Positions 8,067 through 12,261 of a stretch of DNA of 12,261 bases are shown here, piece by piece. The notes beneath the pieces were generated by a model that had not been told where the DNA came from, did no database searches, and was given only the letters and a program-made list of their open reading frames with translations. This stretch comes from Smittium mucronatum (lineage: Eukaryota; Kickxellomycota; Harpellomycetes; Harpellales; Legeriomycetaceae). The number at the start of each line of letters is the position of its first letter. The stretch's first letter is position 1. The position numbers and the translations under genes are program-made. The stretch covers positions 1 to 12,261 of the forward strand of contig LSSL01006769.1 of the NCBI GenBank assembly GCA_001953115.1, given 5' to 3'.

Positions 8067-8093
8067 ATATCCAAAAAAAAAAACGAAGAAATA

Positions 8094-10148
8094 ATGTCTA
8101 TCCACACAACTTTTGAGTACCAAAGCTCTCTGCCTCGTTTGCCCATTCCCCCAATTTCCCATACCTTGTCCAAATATCTCGAATCTTTAGAACCAATTTC
8201 CTCTCCCCAAGAATTATCAAGAACTAGAGATGTCGTTAAACAGCTTCAGAGTCCTCTCTTTCACTTAAAAAGCGTTGCCGATATTCTTCAAGATCGTCTG
8301 ATCGATTACGATTCCACTCAGCAATTCTCATGGCTCGAGAAATTGTGGGAAGATGCTGCCTACCTGTCTTGGCGTGAACCCCTTTTCATCAATTCCAACT
8401 ATTGGATCACTTTTATTAAAGATAAGAATGCTTATGGCCAGGCTGAGGATATTCCCTCCTTCCAGAAATTATCCAATTCTGTGTCTAGACTACAGAAACA
8501 ATATTTAGTTTGTTTAAATGCTGGTTATTCTCAGTACCAAGTTCGTTTGGCCGCCGCTATTGCTAACAAGGCCTTTGATTATTACCATCTGGTTCTCAAT
8601 GAACAAATACCCGTCCAAAAGGTTGGCCAAAAGCCGATATGTATGAACCAGTATAAGAGTCTTTTTGGTGTAACCCGTCTTCCCAGACCTGAATGCGACA
8701 TTATTTATAGATACAAAGGTCCCATATCTTTTTTCATTTTGATGCTGAAGGACCAACTGTTCACTATTCCCTTATATACTAAAAAAAACAACCGGATACT
8801 AAACGGTGATCTTGAAGATATAATATCTCAAGCCATAAATCAAGTTTCTAACATTTCTCCTTCTGATCTCCAACCACCAATTGGCCTCCTCACTGCCGGT
8901 CATAGAGACCGTTGGTCGATTGGCTATTCACTATTAGCCTCTCATACAAACCACATCTCAAAATCTACTTTGGAAGCTATTCAACAGTCTGCTTTCATCA
9001 TTTCTCTTGAGGATTTTTACTCTCCAAAATGCGCCGGTGAATCTGCTTGGCAAAGGCTCGTTAAATCAAGCAGTGTCAATGCCCACAATCGATGGTTCGA
9101 TAAGCATATCAATTATGTCATTGACAGAAATGGCAATATTGGTGCCGTTGGAGAACATTCTCCTGCTGACGCTGTTGTCCCCGCTATAATGCACGACTAT
9201 GTCATCTCACATGTCCTTGTTAATCCTCACCCTTCTAAAAAAATAACCCAAGATTCTGTGTCACAATCCGCTTTCCGTTCAAAAAACCCCAATCTACTCC
9301 CGCAATACAAGGATGATTCTATTCCAAATGCTCCTATTCACCTCAAATTCGGCTCTGTTGATCCTCTCATACACACTTTAATTTGTGAAACCCAACAAGA
9401 GGTCGACCAACTAGAGAGAAATAGTGTAAGTGAGTCTCTAATAATCAATCAGTATGGCTCTATGTTTATGAAGACCGCGCATGTTTCTCCAGACTCTTAC
9501 GTTCAGCTTATGCTGCAGCTTGTATACTATAAGTTACACAATGAGGTAGCTCCAACTTACGAATCGGGTTCGACTCGCGCTTTTCTCCATGGAAGAACCG
9601 ATACCATCCGCTCTTTAACTGCAGATAGTAAGAATTTTGTTCAAACCATGGTCGACCCCAATTCTTCCGATAAGCAAAAGTATGATAGCTTTGTTAAGGC
9701 CGCCCAAACTCAAAGCAAGAATTCTCGGTTGGTTGCTGCCGGTAATGGAATCGATCGCCACTTGCTTGGATTGCGATTTGCTTATTACAAGCTGAAACCA
9801 CTTAGGGGCGAACCCGAATTTGATCAGTCTATAGTTGATAATTTCTTCAACGATCCCCTAATGGCATGTTCTACAAACTTTACTCTATCTACTTCCGGTT
9901 TATTCCCAAATGAGACCTTAATACACACTGGTTTTGGGGTGACTGTTCCAAAATTGGGATATGGCATGAACTATACCATCATGCCAAATCGAGTCAAATT
10001 TGGTATCGAGACTAAAAGAAGCTCTAAATCGTTCGGAGATGCGGATATCTATAAATTCATGGATGGTCTAGAAAATTCTTTTGTTGAAATGAAGAATATT
10101 GTCTTGAATGTCTTAAAAGATCAATCTGTCGGGAAGTCAAAGCTCTAG
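8094..10148 (+). CDS. Carnitine O-acyltransferase (probably acetyltransferase) with a C-terminal PTS1
   Basis: This 684-residue enzyme belongs to the choline/carnitine acyltransferase family, which transfers acyl groups between CoA and carnitine so that acetyl units can leave peroxisomes or enter mitochondria. The N-terminal motif LPRLPIPPISHTLSKYLESL and DRLIDY are family-typical. The catalytic His is 355 in GEHSPADA, preceded by NRWFDK (332-337). Carnitine/CoA-site motifs follow: TYESGSTRAFLHGRTDT (488-504), GNGIDRHLLGL (550-560) and LSTS (598-601). The protein ends in KSKL, a canonical peroxisomal targeting signal, and the encoded N-terminus has no mitochondrial presequence. EHSPADA instead of EHSxxDG suggests the yeast Yat/FacC-like branch rather than Cat2, from memory of the family. 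The ATG at 8094 is preceded by an A-rich leader and an in-frame TAG at 8064. No intron is needed within the gene. Confidence 0.92.
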   Translation: MSIHTTFEYQSSLPRLPIPPISHTLSKYLESLEPISSPQELSRTRDVVKQLQSPLFHLKSVADILQDRLIDYDSTQQFSWLEKLWEDAAYLSWREPLFINSNYWITFIKDKNAYGQAEDIPSFQKLSNSVSRLQKQYLVCLNAGYSQYQVRLAAAIANKAFDYYHLVLNEQIPVQKVGQKPICMNQYKSLFGVTRLPRPECDIIYRYKGPISFFILMLKDQLFTIPLYTKKNNRILNGDLEDIISQAINQVSNISPSDLQPPIGLLTAGHRDRWSIGYSLLASHTNHISKSTLEAIQQSAFIISLEDFYSPKCAGESAWQRLVKSSSVNAHNRWFDKHINYVIDRNGNIGAVGEHSPADAVVPAIMHDYVISHVLVNPHPSKKITQDSVSQSAFRSKNPNLLPQYKDDSIPNAPIHLKFGSVDPLIHTLICETQQEVDQLERNSVSESLIINQYGSMFMKTAHVSPDSYVQLMLQLVYYKLHNEVAPTYESGSTRAFLHGRTDTIRSLTADSKNFVQTMVDPNSSDKQKYDSFVKAAQTQSKNSRLVAAGNGIDRHLLGLRFAYYKLKPLRGEPEFDQSIVDNFFNDPLMACSTNFTLSTSGLFPNETLIHTGFGVTVPKLGYGMNYTIMPNRVKFGIETKRSSKSFGDADIYKFMDGLENSFVEMKNIVLNVLKDQSVGKSKL

Positions 10149-10230
10149 TTTTTTATACCCTTTTTCTATATATTTTTATTCTATTATATTGTAATTTATT
10201 TCCGATTTCTCCAAGAAGATACAAATAATA
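10149..10230 (+). terminator. 3' end region of the acyltransferase gene
   Basis: Just after the TAG stop there is a T-rich run, then TATATAT from 10167 and further TATT/AAT-rich sequence, including AATAAT near 10225. This matches the loose yeast pattern of efficiency and positioning elements. A single cleavage site cannot be picked by eye. Confidence 0.4.
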
Positions 10231-11018
10231 ATTTTATCTGGCAATGGTCTAAGAGTTTATATTTTCTTTTATTATACATTCCACCGTTCAACTTTCCCAT
10301 AGTCTTGATTTAATTTCTTCTGTGTTGAATAAAAACCCTTAAATTCATTTGAAATAATTATATTCTTTTTATTAGCTTTTATTAAATTATTTTAGTGTTG
10401 GTTTCGATTACGCAAAACCAGCATTTGTTTCATTCTAGTCATTTTCAATAGCTATTCCTCCTTGAGTGCAAATTATATATACAAAAGAAGTAGATTACCT
10501 CTATTAAAATTATAATTCCGAAACGAATTAAATTAAATTATGTTAATTGAGAGGAAATTAAATCAATTTAAAATAAATGAAATTATAAATCTATGAAAGA
10601 CGTCTAAATGAGAAAATAAATAAATAAAGCTTTCATTTCTATCCTTTTGCTGGTACAAGCTGTAAGAAATAGATTTTAAAATCAACTATACGAACACAAA
10701 AACATGTTTTATGGCTGATCATTGTAATCAAAAATGATAAAACTTAATCTTAAACCTTCAATTTCTAAAAAATTTCGAGCCCAGTATACTTTTTTTTTAA
10801 AATATAATCCCAAACCTTGCTTAAACAACAAATTTTCCCTCTTATGGAAAATTAATTCATTTAATACTTTATCTTGCCTATTGGTTACCTTTACGTTTTT
10901 ATCAGTCAAATATCAGTCCCGTTTACCACTAGTAATAATAAACTACACACTATACGTTTACTCCTTAAAAAAAACCTCTTTTTTCTAAATCTAAATAGCT
11001 CATTCTGAAAAAAATTTA

Positions 11019-11041
11019 TAGGCCCACTTGAAATGGGTCTA
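11019..11041. other. Hairpin with 8-bp stem
   Basis: TAGGCCCA (11019-11026) pairs with TGGGTCTA (11034-11041) through seven Watson-Crick pairs and one G-T, around a 7-base loop. It is the most G/C-rich stem in a very A/T-rich region. No RNA family was recognised. Confidence 0.35.
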
Positions 11042-11203
11042 AGCTTTAAACTCTTACATTCTAGCTAAAAGAATAGCTTGGAAACAATCCTACCGCAAAT
11101 AAAAGTAAATAAAACATCGAATTCATTTTAGATACTAATAAGCTAATAAAAATACCTTTTTTTGAGTCTTTTTTTTTTACGGGAAATTTATTTTAAAGTT
11201 AAT

Positions 11204-11261
11204 AAAAAGCTATAAAAACATAATTAAAAAAATTAAAAAAAGTGAAAAAAATCGAAAAAAA
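11204..11261. other. Helically phased A-tracts (predicted curved DNA)
   Basis: Four runs of exactly seven A start at 11226, 11235, 11245 and 11255, that is 9, 10 and 10 bases apart. Two five-A runs at 11204-11208 and 11214-11218 extend the series upstream. Spacing at one helical turn is the classic arrangement for intrinsic DNA curvature. It abuts the degenerate repeat at 11276. Confidence 0.7.
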
Positions 11262-11275
11262 TTTGTCATCCAACC

Positions 11276-11327
11276 CCCCTCTGCCGCTCTAGCAGCTCCA
11301 TACCTAAAGAACATTGGTTCAAGGACC
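11276..11327 (-). repeat. Degenerate dispersed repeat, right copy
   Basis: This is the partner of 1-54, in the same orientation, with CCTCTGCC, TACCTAAAG and GGTTCAA conserved. It stands out as a G/C-rich island in A/T-rich DNA. Here the outer boundary toward lower coordinates (phased A-tracts) can be seen, whereas the left copy is cut off by the window edge. Confidence 0.5.
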
Positions 11328-11645
11328 TTTTTTTTGAGTTTGAATCAAAATTTCCCCAAAATCACAAAAAAAAATCAACAAACTTAAATTTCAAAATGGT
11401 TGTTACTAATTCAGCATCAAGTAATGAAAAAAATAGAGAAAATTATTAGGTTTTCACAAACTTGAAAAATAATTTTTATTTTTGATATTATTTCATTTTA
11501 ATAAACATTTTCAGAAACATTTCGTGAAAAACTTCATCTTATTTACTATTGAATCGCTTTGTTTATTTTTATAAAAAATTACTCTAGTAAAAATCTTTAT
11601 AGAAAATTTCAAGCAAGATATTTTTCATATTATCACGTCTTTTTC

Positions 11646-11667
11646 AATGATTCATTTTTGAATCATT
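11646..11667. other. Perfect 9-bp hairpin with T4 loop
   Basis: AATGATTCA (11646-11654) and TGAATCATT (11659-11667) are exact complements around TTTT. The stem would continue outward (TTTTC against GAAAA) if a T5 insertion in the right arm were bulged. No known site was recognised. Confidence 0.4.
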
Positions 11668-11844
11668 TTTTTGAAAATAACCAAGGGAAAGTTAAATATA
11701 TTTTAATTAAATATGGATATGTGTAAAAAAAAATGCACTAAAAATTACACACATTTATATTATTGCTGTAAAAAAAAAAATCAAGTCTTTAACGGGAATA
11801 TATATACTATTTCTGTGTTAATATCGTTAAAAAATATAGGTTAA

Positions 11845-11934
11845 TTTGCAAAAATGATCGGGTTTTCGAGAATATTTGCAAAAATGATCATATTTTCGAA
11901 AATATTTGCAAAAGTGATCAAAAAATCAAAATAT
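11845..11934. repeat. Three tandem copies of a 30-bp unit
   Basis: Units begin at 11845, 11875 and 11905, each starting TTTGCAAAA(A/G)TGATC and, in the first two, followed by TTTTCGA and ending AATA. The first two units differ at only four positions; the third is more diverged after TGATC. The second and third contain the palindrome TGATCA. No flanking fourth copy is evident. Confidence 0.8.
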
Positions 11935-12223
11935 TACCAATTATATCATAAAAAATTAGCGATTATTTTTTTAGACAAATAAAACTGAATATTCATAACT
12001 GAAAAAAAAAAGATGTTTTTATAAGTCACAGAATTCTTAATCTGAAATTTTTTTGCTGTGATAGGTCGATTTCGATTTTCATTTTTGGTACTTTGCTTTG
12101 ACACCCAGGGGTGGGGTTAATAGCCATTTTTCGGCTCTAAAAGCAAATTAAGAAAAATACAAATTTTAAATCTGTTCATTTCTGTCTTCTGGATGATGAA
12201 AACCACCGAATACAACAATAACA

Positions 12224-12261
12224 ACCCCTAAGAGTGAAATACCTTGCCGTGGTTTAGGGGC
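12224..12261 (-). repeat. 38-bp inverted repeat, right copy
   Basis: The last 38 bases of the window are the exact reverse complement of 478-515. The match runs to the final base, so the right boundary may lie beyond the window. The inward flank (12100-12223) shows no similarity to 516-640. Confidence 0.8.

Larger units (their letters stand above)
7301..8093 (+). promoter_or_regulatory. Promoter and leader of the carnitine acyltransferase gene
   Basis: This region is less A/T-rich than the DNA to its left and is dense in promoter-like words. Four CCAAT-box pentamers occur: ATTGG at 7521-7525, 7801-7805 and 7883-7887, and CCAAT at 7662-7666. In fungi such boxes bind the Hap complex, which controls respiratory genes. 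CGGAA (7730-7734) and TTCCG (7745-7749) form an inverted CGG/CCG pair of the kind bound by zinc-cluster activators; it is close to, but does not match, the yeast oleate response element. A perfect 12-bp palindrome CTGGGCGCCCAG lies at 7649-7660. Binding factors are inferred, not shown. Confidence 0.45.
11154..11339 (-). mobile_element. Possible short retroposon-like insertion flanked by direct repeats
   Basis: ACC-T7-GAGT at 11154-11167 recurs as ACC-T8-GAGT at 11325-11339, bracketing about 157 bases. Read on the minus strand, the bracketed DNA begins with the repeat shared with 1-54 and ends in an A-rich tail next to the far flank. That is the layout of a SINE-like retroposon between target-site duplications. 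The flanks contain homopolymer runs, so the duplication could be coincidence. No pol III box was confirmed. Confidence 0.25.
10231..12261. other. Very A/T-rich gene-less tail
   Basis: These 2 kb hold no supportable gene. Open frames such as the one near 10734-10988 consist of low-complexity A/T-rich codons. The region is full of homopolymer A and T runs. It includes the hairpin at 11019-11041, phased A-tracts at 11204-11261, the right copy of the degenerate repeat at 11276-11327, a hairpin at 11646-11667, a tandem repeat at 11845-11934 and the 38-bp inverted repeat at the very end. Origin or centromere function is conceivable for such DNA but nothing specific shows it. Confidence 0.5.

Noticed and set aside
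10709..10988. Opposing open frames of 66 and 84 codons downstream of the acyltransferase
   Set aside because: Both are low-complexity translations of the same A/T-rich DNA on opposite strands, with nothing to favour either.
10231..12261. Centromere or replication origin in the A/T-rich tail
   Set aside because: Base composition, phased A-tracts and short repeats are compatible, but no conserved element or flanking structure specific to either could be identified.

Overview
The window looks like nuclear DNA from an ascomycete yeast. It has three long intronless genes for eukaryote-specific proteins, A/T-rich intergenic DNA, a purine at -3 of the two start codons where I checked it, and yeast-type 3' signals (AATAAA, TATATA). 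CTG codons sit at positions in the carnitine acyltransferase where the family has leucine, so a CTG-serine yeast is unlikely. An A-subfamily ABC transporter is not something I associate with Saccharomyces or Candida, so a basal, non-CTG budding-yeast lineage is my best guess. The genus cannot be named from sequence alone.

Layout, left to right. Positions 1-515 are a gene-less, visibly more G/C-rich block ending in a 38-bp sequence that recurs, inverted, as the last 38 bases of the window (12224-12261). Positions 516-1104 are an A/T-rich promoter and leader with nested inverted repeats. A zuotin-type ribosome-associated J-protein gene follows on the plus strand (1105-2418). It converges, across a 148-bp shared terminator, on an A-subfamily half-size ABC transporter on the minus strand (2567-5617). 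About 2.5 kb of non-coding DNA separates that gene from a divergent plus-strand carnitine acyltransferase ending in -SKL (8094-10148). The proximal 800 bp of this gap looks like a regulated promoter: G-quadruplex motif, four CCAAT/ATTGG pentamers, a CGG/CCG inverted pair and an acceptor-like splice site. The last 2.1 kb (10149-12261) is very A/T-rich and gene-less. It carries phased A-tracts, a degenerate second copy of the sequence at 1-54, a 3 x 30-bp tandem repeat, hairpins, and the inverted 38-bp repeat at the edge.

The three genes do not form a pathway: one acts on nascent chains at the ribosome, one is a membrane transporter, one shuttles acyl groups. They read as an ordinary neighbourhood of independently expressed yeast genes. 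I do not see a new multi-gene system. The less explained material is the repeat structure at the two edges, the structured leader of the zuotin gene, and the presence of a single-half ABCA protein in what seems to be a yeast.
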